Assembly: GCA_965249205.1 (NCBI GenBank) | Contig: CBDFLL010000006.1 | Location: forward strand, 558,001 to 622,000 | Reading direction: 5' to 3' | Length of the DNA: 64,000 bases | Source of the DNA: JAQBVV01 sp965249205 | GTDB lineage: Bacteria > Acidobacteriota > Vicinamibacteria > Vicinamibacterales > UBA2999 | Shown here: in pieces, positions 1 to 8,513 of the stretch | How positions within the stretch are numbered: position 1 is the stretch's first letter | Layout: every line of letters starts with the position of its first letter | Made by a program: the position numbers and the translations under genes | The notes under the pieces: generated by a model | What the model saw: only the letters and a program-made list of their open reading frames with translations | The model's database searches: none | What the model was told of the DNA's origin: nothing

Positions 1-1065
1 GCGAGCGGACACCTCCTGTTCGTGCGGGGCGGAAACCTCCTCGCTGCGTCGTTCGACCAGGATCGCCTCCAGGTGAGCGGCACGCCGCGCCAAGTGCTCG
101 ATGGGATTCAGTACGACCTCTCCTCCGGTACGGCGCAGTATGCCATTGCCGGTAGCGGAACACTCGTTTACCAGAGCGGGTTGCCGCCGGGGACCAGTCT
201 GCTGTGGGCTGACGTACGCGGTGCGCTTCAGGCGTTTCCCGATGAGCATGTTTACTACGACCCGCGTCTGTCGCCGGATGGTCGCGCCGTAGCGGTGGAG
301 GTGCTCGGAGAGGGAGACGATATCTGGGTGCTCGACTTGGGCCGCGCCACGCAGACCAAGCTCAGTCTGGGTGCCGACGAGGACGAGACGCCGGCCTGGT
401 CGCCGGACGGTGCGTGGGTCGCCTGGTCGACCAACCGGGACGGGCAGCGGGTGATCCTGCGGAGGCGTGCCGACGGGAGTGGCCCCGAGGACACGCTGTG
501 GTCCGGGCCGGAGCATGTGCATGTGTCGATGTATGCGCCCGACGGGCAGTGGCTGCTGTTTGAGAAGCAGACCGTCGAGACGAGCACCGACATCTGGCTT
601 GTGTCGCTGGACGGCTCGGGCACCGAGCGGCTCGTCGTCGGGTCAGCGTTCAACGAGTACGACGCGCGGCTCTCACCCGACGGCCGTTGGCTGGCCTACA
701 CGTCGGACGAATCGGGCATCAGCCAAGTCTACGTGCAGCCGTTCCCCGATCTCGATGCGCGATTTCCGATCTCTACCTCTGGAGGCAGTGAGGCGGTATG
801 GGCGCGCGATGGCCGGCGTCTGTTCTATCGGAGTGACACGACCATGTGGGCGGTGTCGGTCGAGCCGGGGGAGACGTTCGAAGCGGGCGTTCCCGAGCCC
901 CTCTTCGAGGATCGGTACGCCCGCAAGGCGGCCAGTCACACCGGCTACGACGTGGGCCGCGACGGCCGGTTCCTCGTCATCGGTGACGACTCGCCGCAGA
1001 ACGAGACGATGACCGTGATCCTGAACTGGACCGAAGAGCTGAAGCGGCTGGTGCCGACGGAGTAG
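1..1065 (+). CDS. PD40/TolB-like beta-propeller protein, C-terminal part
   Basis: The frame is open from the first base, so the gene starts outside the window. The protein is built from PD40/WD40-like blades: repeated SPDGxxVA or SPDGRWLAY motifs (around SPDGRAVAV, SPDGAWVAW, SPDGRWLAYTS) each followed by W or Y strands. It ends in WTEELKRLVPTE, a tail that recurs on the other PD40 proteins here (46491, 53336). In this lineage such propellers commonly form the sensor half of Hanks-type Ser/Thr kinases, as in the broken kinase at 46491-50463. No kinase motif is visible in the part present, so the kinase assignment is inference; propeller identity is well supported. Confidence 0.85.
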   Translation, partial: ASGHLLFVRGGNLLAASFDQDRLQVSGTPRQVLDGIQYDLSSGTAQYAIAGSGTLVYQSGLPPGTSLLWADVRGALQAFPDEHVYYDPRLSPDGRAVAVEVLGEGDDIWVLDLGRATQTKLSLGADEDETPAWSPDGAWVAWSTNRDGQRVILRRRADGSGPEDTLWSGPEHVHVSMYAPDGQWLLFEKQTVETSTDIWLVSLDGSGTERLVVGSAFNEYDARLSPDGRWLAYTSDESGISQVYVQPFPDLDARFPISTSGGSEAVWARDGRRLFYRSDTTMWAVSVEPGETFEAGVPEPLFEDRYARKAASHTGYDVGRDGRFLVIGDDSPQNETMTVILNWTEELKRLVPTE

Positions 1066-1109
1066 CGCCTCACGCCGCGCCAGACGCAGCGCCGACGCCC
1101 CCCTCGCCT

Positions 1110-1143
1110 CCGCGGTCAGGACCCGCCTGGAGGTTATGAAACC
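1110..1143 (+). repeat. Dispersed short repeat, copy 1
   Basis: A stretch reading CCGCGGTCAGGACCCGCC then TGGAGGTTATGAAACC recurs at 26915-26951 (opposite strand) and, in part, at 50515-50547. It lies between the PD40 gene and the cytochrome c gene. It has no coding role that I can see. Confidence 0.5.
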
Positions 1144-1147
1144 GCTT

Positions 1148-1549
1148 CTACTCCTGGAGCAGCGGGATGCTCTCGACCGGCGGCGGCGTCGGACGCGATT
1201 CCAGATACGCGTGGATGTGTCCGATGTTCTCATCCGACACAACCCGTTCCGTGTACAGCGGCATCTGGTTCACTGGCCGTCGGATGAATCGAATGAACGC
1301 CGCGAGTGGAAGCGTGCGCGGGGCGATGCGAGGACCTGCCGCGCCGCCTTGCCCTTCGAAGCCGTGGCACGCATAACACCCGTGGCTGTCATACAACGTC
1401 TTGCCCGTCTCCGGATTGCCGGCGGGTGTCTGGGCCGCCTGTCCCTCGGCTTGCGTCTGAGGCGCCGCCGCCTGGGTCGATGAGGGCGCCTGAGCGGCGG
1501 CGATCGCCGCGACGAGCACCGCCACCGAGAAGAAAGTCCAGGTCTTCAT
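1148..1549 (-). CDS. Small secreted c-type cytochrome
   Basis: 133 residues. An N-terminal Sec-type signal (about residues 1-20, hydrophobic FFSVAVLVAAIAAA) is followed by an Ala/Gln-rich linker and one cytochrome c domain with heme motif C58-Y-A-C61-H62; Met96 in QMPLY is the likely distal ligand. The start is the ATG preceded by GGAGG eight bases upstream. The stop of the ThDP enzyme gene lies only 11 bases upstream on the same strand, so the two are probably cotranscribed and the cytochrome could accept electrons from that exported enzyme; the partnership is inferred from adjacency alone. Confidence 0.85.
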   Translation of the reverse strand: MKTWTFFSVAVLVAAIAAAQAPSSTQAAAPQTQAEGQAAQTPAGNPETGKTLYDSHGCYACHGFEGQGGAAGPRIAPRTLPLAAFIRFIRRPVNQMPLYTERVVSDENIGHIHAYLESRPTPPPVESIPLLQE

Positions 1550-1560
1550 CGTGTGGCCTC

Positions 1561-3522
1561 CTATCGGGGCTGCGTGACCACGTCGATCAGCGACGGCTCG
1601 CCGCGTTTCACGACGTCGAGCGCGCGGCGGATCGCCGGGCCCAGCTCGTTCGGGTTGGTGATCGGTCCCTGAGCGTGCACGCCCATGCCTTCCGCGATCT
1701 TCGCAAAGTCGACGTTCGGTTCGTCGATCGCCGATCCGATGCGTGCTCGCGTGACGCCGCGGTTGTGGCGATTGGCCATCCGCTGGATGTGCATGACCTC
1801 CTGGTGGTAGCTGCGGTTGTTGTGCATCAGCGTGAGCAGCGGAATCTGGTGATGCGCCGCTGTCCACCAGACGCCGGGCGCATAGAGAAAGTCGCCGTCG
1901 CCCTGAATGTTGACCGAGATGCGCCCGTGCTTCTTGTTGGCCAACGCCCCGCCGACCGCCGCCGGCGCGCCGTAGCCGACCCCAGCGCCTCCGGAGTCAC
2001 CGATGTGGTGGTAGTACTGCTGGAAGTCCCACAGCCGCCATACCCAGCCGCTACTGTTGCCGCTCTCGGACACGAGCGACCAGTCTTCGTCCTTGAGCTG
2101 ATCCCAGACTTCGGCAGCCAGGCGAGCCGTGCTGATCGGCGAGGCGTTCCAGGCGTAAGCTGCCGCGGCTCGCGCAGCCTCCCGGCCGCGGGCATGCGTC
2201 GCTTCCAGTCGTTGCCGTCGTTCGCCGAATGCGCTTCGCCGATCGGCGGTGACGAGCCTGCGGCACGCTTCGGTGAGTGCCGGGAGCGTGGCCTCGGCGT
2301 CGGCGGCCATCGCGACGTCCACTTCCGGATACCGCTGAAAGTCCTGGAAGTTGCTCTTGGTGAACAGGTCCGACGCGGTGATGCTGATGAGCCGTGTGCC
2401 CGGTCTGATGCGAGACCTGGATGTTCGGTGCAACGCATCGCGCATCGCGGACACCGTGCCCCAGAAGTCAAACAACTCGAGCCCCAGGATCACGTCGGCG
2501 CCCGCGATCAGCTGGTTCGCACTCTCGGTCTGGTTCAAGGGATGGTGCGACGGGAAGTTCATGCGGCCTCGCCGGTCGATGACCGGTGCCTGCAGCGTCT
2601 CTGCGAGCTCGACCAGCAGCGCGATGCCGGCCGGCGTCCGCGCCGCGCGATCCGCCACGATGACCGGGTTCTCCGCGTTGATGAGTAGCTGGGCGGCTTC
2701 GGCGACGGCGCCTGAATCGCCCTGGGGCGGCGTCGCCACCGTCAGCTTCGGGACGCGCAGCCGCGACGAAATCTCCGGCGTGATCGGGTCTTCCTGGAGC
2801 TCACCGTCGATGACCACGACGACCGGCATCATCGGCGGCGTCATCGCGATCTTGTAGGCGCGCACGGCGGACTCAGCGAAGTGCGGCAGCGAGTGCGGGA
2901 CGTCGTCCCACTTGACGAAGTCGCGGACCATGGCGGCCGCGTCCTGCACGCTGTGCGCCCACTCCACACCCGGCCGTCGCATCGTGGCATCCAGGTGGTT
3001 GCCCGCGAGGATGTACACCGGTACGCGGTCGCAGTAGGCGTTGTAGATGGCCATCGCCGCATGCTGGAGGCCGACGGTGCCATGGCACAGCACGCCCATC
3101 GGCTTGCCTTCGACCTTGAAGTAGCCGTGGGCCATCGCCACCGACGATTCCTCGTGCAAGCACGTGAGGAACTCCGGTGCCTGGTTGTTGCCGTAGTTGA
3201 TGATCGATTCGTGGATGCCGCGGAAGCTCGAACCGGGGTTTGAGGCGATGTATTCGATATCGAGTGACTTGATGACATCCACCATGAAGTCGCCGCCAGG
3301 GAGGTCGGTTGTAAGCTCCTCGCCTCCGACCACCGGGTCGACCTCGCGCGCGGCCACCGGCGCGGTGGCGGATCCGCCACCCTGGGCGGCGGGAGCCTGA
3401 GCTGGCGTCGCCGGCGCTTGCGGCGCGGCACCCGCAGCGACATCTGGTACGAGCGCGGCAGCGCCCGTGACGGCGGCGCCCTTGAGAAAGTCTCGACGAT
3501 CTACGGCACGTTTGTCTGACAT
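1561..3522 (-). CDS. Tat-exported ThDP-dependent enzyme (acetolactate synthase/benzoylformate decarboxylase superfamily)
   Basis: 653 residues. The N-terminus carries a twin-arginine signal (R9-R10-D-F-L-K, then an Ala-rich hydrophobic stretch) and a long Ala/Pro/Gln linker to about residue 60. Next come the three domains of the family: the N-terminal pyrimidine-binding domain with the conserved Glu in HEESSVAMAHGYF (E124/E125), a central domain, and the C-terminal domain with the ThDP/Mg motif GDG (541-543) ending in NN (568-569). Family members decarboxylate 2-oxo acids or ligate the aldehyde intermediate. Export by Tat fits a protein folded with its cofactor in the cytoplasm. It sits between an MFS transporter gene and a cytochrome c gene. 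Substrate unknown. Confidence 0.88.
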   Translation of the reverse strand: MSDKRAVDRRDFLKGAAVTGAAALVPDVAAGAAPQAPATPAQAPAAQGGGSATAPVAAREVDPVVGGEELTTDLPGGDFMVDVIKSLDIEYIASNPGSSFRGIHESIINYGNNQAPEFLTCLHEESSVAMAHGYFKVEGKPMGVLCHGTVGLQHAAMAIYNAYCDRVPVYILAGNHLDATMRRPGVEWAHSVQDAAAMVRDFVKWDDVPHSLPHFAESAVRAYKIAMTPPMMPVVVVIDGELQEDPITPEISSRLRVPKLTVATPPQGDSGAVAEAAQLLINAENPVIVADRAARTPAGIALLVELAETLQAPVIDRRGRMNFPSHHPLNQTESANQLIAGADVILGLELFDFWGTVSAMRDALHRTSRSRIRPGTRLISITASDLFTKSNFQDFQRYPEVDVAMAADAEATLPALTEACRRLVTADRRSAFGERRQRLEATHARGREAARAAAAYAWNASPISTARLAAEVWDQLKDEDWSLVSESGNSSGWVWRLWDFQQYYHHIGDSGGAGVGYGAPAAVGGALANKKHGRISVNIQGDGDFLYAPGVWWTAAHHQIPLLTLMHNNRSYHQEVMHIQRMANRHNRGVTRARIGSAIDEPNVDFAKIAEGMGVHAQGPITNPNELGPAIRRALDVVKRGEPSLIDVVTQPR

Positions 3523-3583
3523 GGCATCTCCTCGAAATCTGACGCGCAGTGTACCCCCAAACGCGGGAGTCTGGTCTCTGAGT

Positions 3584-4969
3584 CTACGGCGCGATGTCTT
3601 CCAGGCGCCGGTTGCGCGTTTCGAGCATGAACGTTGCGGCCACGGCCCCGACGACGCCTACGACTGCGAACATCAGGAAGACGGCGCCGGTGCCCTGGCC
3701 CGCTACGAAGTAGCCCACGAGCAGGGGCCCGGCGGCTGAGGCCAGCCGCAGCCAGCAGGTCGCCGACCCGGTGCCAATGGCGCGCATGCGGGTTGGATAG
3801 ACCTCCGGAGTATAGAGATACAGCACGGCGTTGACCGAACCGACGATGCCGTAACTGAGCGTGACGAGCACAATCACGGCGGTGACGGCACCCGAGGCAA
3901 AGGAGCCGAGCGCGGCCAGGAGCACCGCCCCCGCGACAAAGCAGGCCGTCGCCCAGCGGCGGCGTCCGATCCGGTCGATCGCGAATGCGCATCCGAGCAG
4001 GATCGCCACTTGCGCGATGTTGTTGAGTGTGCCCGCCCGCAGCGACTGTGCGATGGTCAAGCCGTACACCTGGTTGTACAGCGTGGGCATCCAGTTATTC
4101 AGTCCATTGGTGATGAAGAACGCGCTCGCCCAGAGCGTCCAGACCACCACCGTACGGCGACGGTAGAAGGGGGAGAGCAGCTCGGCCCAACGGGTGCGGT
4201 TGTCGCCGGGGGGGACGGCTTGTGTGTCGGTCCGAGCGACCCGCGGCTCCTCGCTTGGCGCTTCATTTTGGGCTGCCTGCGTGCCGAGTGGGGCTGAGCC
4301 TTCGATTTCCTCGATGATGGCTTCAGCTTCCTCCATCCGCCCCTTGCCGATTAGCCAGCGCGGCGATTCGCGGAGCCTGAGGAGCAGCCCGGTGATGACC
4401 AGACCCGGGACGCCGCCGATCAGGAACATCATTTGCCAGCCGAACAGCGGCACCACGAGCGCGCCGATTTGTCCGGTGACCATGAGTCCGACCGGGAAGA
4501 TCATTTCGTACAGCAGGAAGAAGCGGCCACGGCCCCGTGCCTTCGATAGCTCGTTGATGTAGACGGCCGCCACGGGTACTTCGCCGCCAACGCCGATGCC
4601 CTGTACGAGGCGGAGCGCCAGCAGCGCCGGGAAGTTCCCGGCCAGTGCGCACGCGAGACTCATCAGCGACATCAGCGCGGTCGCGCCCGCCGCGCTGATG
4701 ATGCGGCCATACCGTTCTGCGATGGCGCCGAAAAAGAGTGCACCGGCAAACTGCCCAAAGTAGCCGGCAGCGATCAACCATCCGATTTGCACGGCCGAGA
4801 TGTCCCACAGCCCGACGAGCACAGGGAGCACAAACGCCAGTGAGAGCGCGTCAAACGCATCGAAAAACGTCGCGCTGCCCATGATGATGCGCGCCCGCAG
4901 GTGCCATCGCGTGATCGGAGCCCGCTCGAGCCGGGCGATCAGATCCGAACTGGAGGGAGGTGCGATCAC
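3584..4969 (-). CDS. MFS transporter, aromatic acid/sugar-phosphate symporter type
   Basis: 461 residues with about 12 hydrophobic helices. The loop between helices 2 and 3 has a classic MFS motif, GAIAERYGRR-like (FFGAIAERYGR), and a second at FAIDRIGRRR in the C-terminal half; a central cytoplasmic loop (about residues 215-265) is polar. The early D-x-F-D-x-x-x-L pattern in FFDAFDALSLAFVLP resembles aromatic acid:H+ symporters. The start codon overlaps the stop of the upstream hydrolase gene by four bases (ATGA), so translation is coupled. The context suggests uptake of the compound degraded by the flavin monooxygenase and hydrolase; the substrate is not readable from sequence. Confidence 0.88.
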   Translation of the reverse strand: MIAPPSSSDLIARLERAPITRWHLRARIIMGSATFFDAFDALSLAFVLPVLVGLWDISAVQIGWLIAAGYFGQFAGALFFGAIAERYGRIISAAGATALMSLMSLACALAGNFPALLALRLVQGIGVGGEVPVAAVYINELSKARGRGRFFLLYEMIFPVGLMVTGQIGALVVPLFGWQMMFLIGGVPGLVITGLLLRLRESPRWLIGKGRMEEAEAIIEEIEGSAPLGTQAAQNEAPSEEPRVARTDTQAVPPGDNRTRWAELLSPFYRRRTVVVWTLWASAFFITNGLNNWMPTLYNQVYGLTIAQSLRAGTLNNIAQVAILLGCAFAIDRIGRRRWATACFVAGAVLLAALGSFASGAVTAVIVLVTLSYGIVGSVNAVLYLYTPEVYPTRMRAIGTGSATCWLRLASAAGPLLVGYFVAGQGTGAVFLMFAVVGVVGAVAATFMLETRNRRLEDIAP

Positions 4970-5802
4970 ACGCGGTCCGCGCGATCGCGCCCCATCAGCG
5001 CGCGCAGCTCAGAGGCGATGGCGTCGGGATGTTCGATTGGCGTGAGATGCCGACCGTTCTGAAGCACGGTGAGCGTCGACTGGGGTATCGCATCGTGCAG
5101 TTGGCGCGCCATTGCGACTGGAGTCGCGTAGTCCTGTTCGCCGACAACGATCGCGACTGGCATTCGGAACGCTGGCAAGTGCGCGCGGACGTCGACGGTG
5201 CCCAGCAACATACATGTGGCGGCATAGCAGTCAAGGTCGTTGGCCACAAAGACTGACAGCGCCTGTTGGAGCGCCTCTGGGTGACGGGCACGAAAGTCGT
5301 CCGAGAACCACCGCGTCGACTGAAAGTCGAAGAGCGCGGCCATACCCTTGGCGCGCGCCGCGTCGGCCCGCTCCTGGAACTTGGCCGCGGCATCCTTGCC
5401 GTACCAGGCCGTGGTATCGATCAGGCCAAGCGACTCGACTCTGTCGGGGTAGAGGCCGGCGAACGCCAGCGCGACGCATCCGCCCATCGAGCATCCGGCG
5501 AGGCTCGCGCCGTTCCAGCCGATATGGTCGAGCAACTCTGCCAGATCCTGCGCGAAGAGGTCCGCGGTGAACGGCCCGGCCCTTCGGTCCGACCGGCCAT
5601 GTCCACGGCAGTCGTAGGCCAGGATCTCCGCTTCCTTCGAGAGCTGCACAACCGTGGCGTTCCAGACGCCGCGGTCCAGGGCCAGGGAATGGATCAGCAC
5701 GAGCCTCGGTGCGCCAGCCACCGGCGCGGCGTGCTGCGTGTAGGCCAAGGTGGTGCCGTCGGCGAGGGTGACGGTGTCGTCGTGCGGTGTGGTGTCGATC
5801 AT
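4966..5802 (-). CDS. Alpha/beta hydrolase, 3-oxoadipate enol-lactonase-like
   Basis: About 278 residues. It shows the alpha/beta hydrolase fold: LVLIHSLALDRGVWN (oxyanion region), YDCRGHGRSD, the nucleophile elbow GCSMGGC, and a late His in NGRHLTPIEHPD. The pattern is closest to enol-lactonases of the beta-ketoadipate pathway, though related enzymes also hydrolyse amides such as N-formylmaleamate. It lies between a NicC-like monooxygenase and an MFS transporter, which favours a ring-cleavage-product hydrolase. The ATG at 5802 was chosen; a GTG at 5820 overlapping the upstream stop is an alternative, and neither has a clear ribosome binding site. Confidence 0.85.
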   Translation of the reverse strand: MIDTTPHDDTVTLADGTTLAYTQHAAPVAGAPRLVLIHSLALDRGVWNATVVQLSKEAEILAYDCRGHGRSDRRAGPFTADLFAQDLAELLDHIGWNGASLAGCSMGGCVALAFAGLYPDRVESLGLIDTTAWYGKDAAAKFQERADAARAKGMAALFDFQSTRWFSDDFRARHPEALQQALSVFVANDLDCYAATCMLLGTVDVRAHLPAFRMPVAIVVGEQDYATPVAMARQLHDAIPQSTLTVLQNGRHLTPIEHPDAIASELRALMGRDRADRV

Positions 5803-5812
5803 AGGAGATTGG

Positions 5813-6958
5813 TCAGGCACGACGTGTCTGTTCGGGAAGGGCGACAGGTTCTGGAGGCGGCGCAGTCAGCGGCACCTGCCATGCGTCATAGCCGTAGAGC
5901 CAGGACGTGTCTTCGTTGCCGCCCTTCATCCAGGTATTGGCGCTCGAGATGCGTTGGATGCGCGAGGTCCGTGGCTTACGGTGGGCTTCGTACCGTGTGA
6001 AAGCCCCTTCAATATCTTGCCCCTCGCTCTCCGCAAGGCAACGCGTCAGCACGGCGGCATCTTCCATAGCCGTCGCCGCACCCTGCGCCATGTAGGGCGT
6101 CATCGGATGGCACGCGTCGCCGAGCAGGACGACCCGGCCCGCACTCCACGTCGGGAGTGGCTCGCGTTCGAGGATGGCCCACTTATGACAGCTTGGGCAG
6201 GCGTCCAGCGCCGCGCGCACATCTCCGGTTGTCGACCAGGACTCGCGCGTCAGCCATTCAGATGGTTCGGGCACGCTCGTGATCAGGTAGATCTCGCTCC
6301 GATCGGGCTTCGTATAGTAGATGACGAGATGCCGGTCGATACCCCACCATTTCGTCCGCGAGGGTCCCACATCGACGTCGCCCATCTGCGCCGACGGAAA
6401 GATGGCGCGGTAGGCGATGCGGCCCCGATGAATCGGTTCGTCAGGACCGATGATCAGGTGACGAGCGGTCGAGTGCACGCCATCGGCGCCGATCACTAGG
6501 TCGGCCTGGGCTGAGGAACCGTCCTCAAACGCCAGCGTCACCTGCCCGTCGCTCTCGTGGAGTCCCACCAGGGTCTTCTGCAGCTCGATGATGTCCGAAG
6601 GGAGACTGGAGACCAGCGCCTCGTGGAGATCACCGCGGTGCATACACAGATACGGCGCGCCGAAGAGCTCCTCGGGCATGGGTAGCTCACGGAGGACCTC
6701 GCCCGTATTCCAGACGCGGTTCAGATGTGAGTACGGTTGAAACGACGTGCCACGGACGCGGGCCTCGATGCCGATCGTGCGCAGCACCTTCACCGAGTTG
6801 GGCATCATCTGGATGCCTGCGCCGACACGCGCGAAGCGGCTTGCCTGCTCGTATAGGCGTAGGCCGAATCCCGCGCGCCGAAGTGTGGCCGCGACAGTCA
6901 GACCGCCGAGGCCGGCGCCGACGATGGCGATAGTGGGCTTGCCTGTCCGCGTTCGCAT
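5813..6958 (-). CDS. FAD-dependent monooxygenase resembling 6-hydroxynicotinate 3-monooxygenase (NicC)
   Basis: 381 residues. The Rossmann FAD motif GAGLGG (near residue 14), the DG motif in IGADGVHS, and the GDACHPMTPYMAQGA motif identify a class A flavoprotein hydroxylase. From memory of the family, KWWGIDRHLVIYYT, the RCLAE...YEAHRKPRTS region and the C-terminal SSANTW...WLYGYD match NicC-type 6-hydroxynicotinate hydroxylases better than salicylate hydroxylases. NicC performs decarboxylative ring hydroxylation with NADH and O2. It is the first gene of a minus-strand cluster with a hydrolase and a transporter. The pyridine-acid substrate is a reasoned guess. Confidence 0.82.
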   Translation of the reverse strand: MRTRTGKPTIAIVGAGLGGLTVAATLRRAGFGLRLYEQASRFARVGAGIQMMPNSVKVLRTIGIEARVRGTSFQPYSHLNRVWNTGEVLRELPMPEELFGAPYLCMHRGDLHEALVSSLPSDIIELQKTLVGLHESDGQVTLAFEDGSSAQADLVIGADGVHSTARHLIIGPDEPIHRGRIAYRAIFPSAQMGDVDVGPSRTKWWGIDRHLVIYYTKPDRSEIYLITSVPEPSEWLTRESWSTTGDVRAALDACPSCHKWAILEREPLPTWSAGRVVLLGDACHPMTPYMAQGAATAMEDAAVLTRCLAESEGQDIEGAFTRYEAHRKPRTSRIQRISSANTWMKGGNEDTSWLYGYDAWQVPLTAPPPEPVALPEQTRRA

Positions 6959-7069
6959 CTGTGCCGCACACTATATACCGGCGCTTTTCGCTCGCGAGGC
7001 TTCTCACGAATGCGCGCGCGCCCTCCAACTGTCCGCATAACAGCACGGGCTGCTGCTAAAGTATCGGGC

Positions 7070-8473
7070 ATGGTGTGGCGTCGATCGAGTGCACTCGCGC
7101 GACTGGCGGTTGCGACCCTGTTGGGTGGCGCGTTAGCCGTGTCGCCCGCGTACACGCAGAGCGCTGACCCAGCCGCTTGGCTCGAACCCTATCGGGACGT
7201 GGCGACCAGCCTTATCGACGCGTCAACCAGCGACGACTTCGCGTGGGAGCGCCTGGCGGAGCTGACCGATACCTACGGCCATCGCCTCAGTGGCTCGGAG
7301 AACCTGGAACACGCGATCGCGTGGGCGGTCGAGACGATGACCAGCGATGGCCTTGAGCATGTGCGCGCGGAGCCGGTCATGGTGCCTCGGTGGGTGCGCG
7401 GTGATGAGCACGCCGAGTTCGTGTCTCGACCCCAGCAGGCCTTGACGATCCTCGGCCTTGGTGGCTCGATTGGGACGCCACCCGGGGGCGTCGAGGGCGA
7501 CGTCGTCGTCGTGAACAGTTTCGCTGAACTTCGCGCGCGTGCCGCGGACGTGGCGGGGAAGATCGTCCTCTTCAATGCGCCGTTCACGACCTATGGAGAC
7601 TCGGTGGTGTACCGGACCGACGGTGCGTCCGCGGCGTCGCAGTTTGGCGCCGTCGCGGCGCTGGTGCGCAGCGTCGGGCCAACGGGCCTCCGCACGCCCC
7701 ACACCGGCAGTTTGCAGTACGAGCCGGGGGCTCCGCCGATTCCGGCGGCGGCGGTCGCCACGGAGGACGCAGATCGGATTGCGCGCCTTCAGGCGCGAGG
7801 CGCACCCGTTCGTGTTCGCCTCACCATGGATGCCCGGATGGCAGCGGACGTGGCGTCGGCGAACGTCATCGGTGAGATCCGCGGCAGGGAGCGACCCGAG
7901 GAGGTCGTACTGCTCGGCGGCCATCTCGATTCGTGGGACGTTGGCGCCGGTGCGTCGGACGACGCCGTAGGCTGTATCGTCACGTGGGAAGCCGCGCGCC
8001 TGATGGTGTCGCTTGGCATCCGGCCGCGCCGCACTGTCCGTATCGTGCTCTGGACCAACGAGGAGAACGGTCTCCGTGGCGCCACCGAGTATGCTGCCCG
8101 GTACGCCGAGCAGGCGGCCAACCACGTGCTGGCGATTGAATCTGATTCCGGCGTGTTCGCGCCAGCCAGTATCGGGTTTTCCGGTGGCGGAGCTGCCCGA
8201 TCGCTGGTCCACGACATCGGCACGCTGCTGACGCCGCTCGGGCTGGAACAGATCGACGGGGGAGGGGGCGGCGCGGACATCGCTCCGATCGCGCGGGCGG
8301 GCAGTGTGCCGATGCTGGCGTATCTTGGCAACCCCGCGCGCTACTTCGCTATTCACCATACGCCGGCCGACACGGTCGAGCGCATCGCGCCGGACGAAGT
8401 ATCGAAAGCGGCGGCGGCGCTCGCGGTCATCGCGTACGTGGTGGCCGAGATGCCGGATCGGCTTCCGCGCTGA
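7070..8473 (+). CDS. Secreted M28 family zinc peptidase (carboxypeptidase Q-like)
   Basis: 467 residues from the ATG at 7070 (MVWRRSS), which begins a normal signal peptide (RLAVATLLGGALAVSPAYTQ). The M28 zinc ligands are visible: HLDSWDVGAGASDDAVG (His, bridging Asp), NEENGLRGA (catalytic and ligand Glu), ESDSG (Asp) and a late FAIHHTPADT (His). An inserted PA-like domain lies before the catalytic core, as in plasma glutamate carboxypeptidase. The enzyme should release amino acids or dipeptides in the periplasm or outside. It is divergent from the NicC-like gene, with about 110 bases between starts. A longer reading frame begins at 7010 but would bury the signal peptide. Confidence 0.9.
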   Translation: MVWRRSSALARLAVATLLGGALAVSPAYTQSADPAAWLEPYRDVATSLIDASTSDDFAWERLAELTDTYGHRLSGSENLEHAIAWAVETMTSDGLEHVRAEPVMVPRWVRGDEHAEFVSRPQQALTILGLGGSIGTPPGGVEGDVVVVNSFAELRARAADVAGKIVLFNAPFTTYGDSVVYRTDGASAASQFGAVAALVRSVGPTGLRTPHTGSLQYEPGAPPIPAAAVATEDADRIARLQARGAPVRVRLTMDARMAADVASANVIGEIRGRERPEEVVLLGGHLDSWDVGAGASDDAVGCIVTWEAARLMVSLGIRPRRTVRIVLWTNEENGLRGATEYAARYAEQAANHVLAIESDSGVFAPASIGFSGGGAARSLVHDIGTLLTPLGLEQIDGGGGGADIAPIARAGSVPMLAYLGNPARYFAIHHTPADTVERIAPDEVSKAAAALAVIAYVVAEMPDRLPR

Positions 8474-8513
8474 CGCGCGCGAAAGCGAAGTCCAGGCGAG
8501 TCCTGGACAGCGG

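Noticed and set aside
255..653. Open frame antisense to the PD40 protein
   Set aside because: Ser/Arg-rich, motif-free, and fully within a well supported coding region in the other strand.
7223..8359. Long antisense frame opposite the M28 peptidase
   Set aside because: No motif and biased composition; the M28 frame has all metal ligands.
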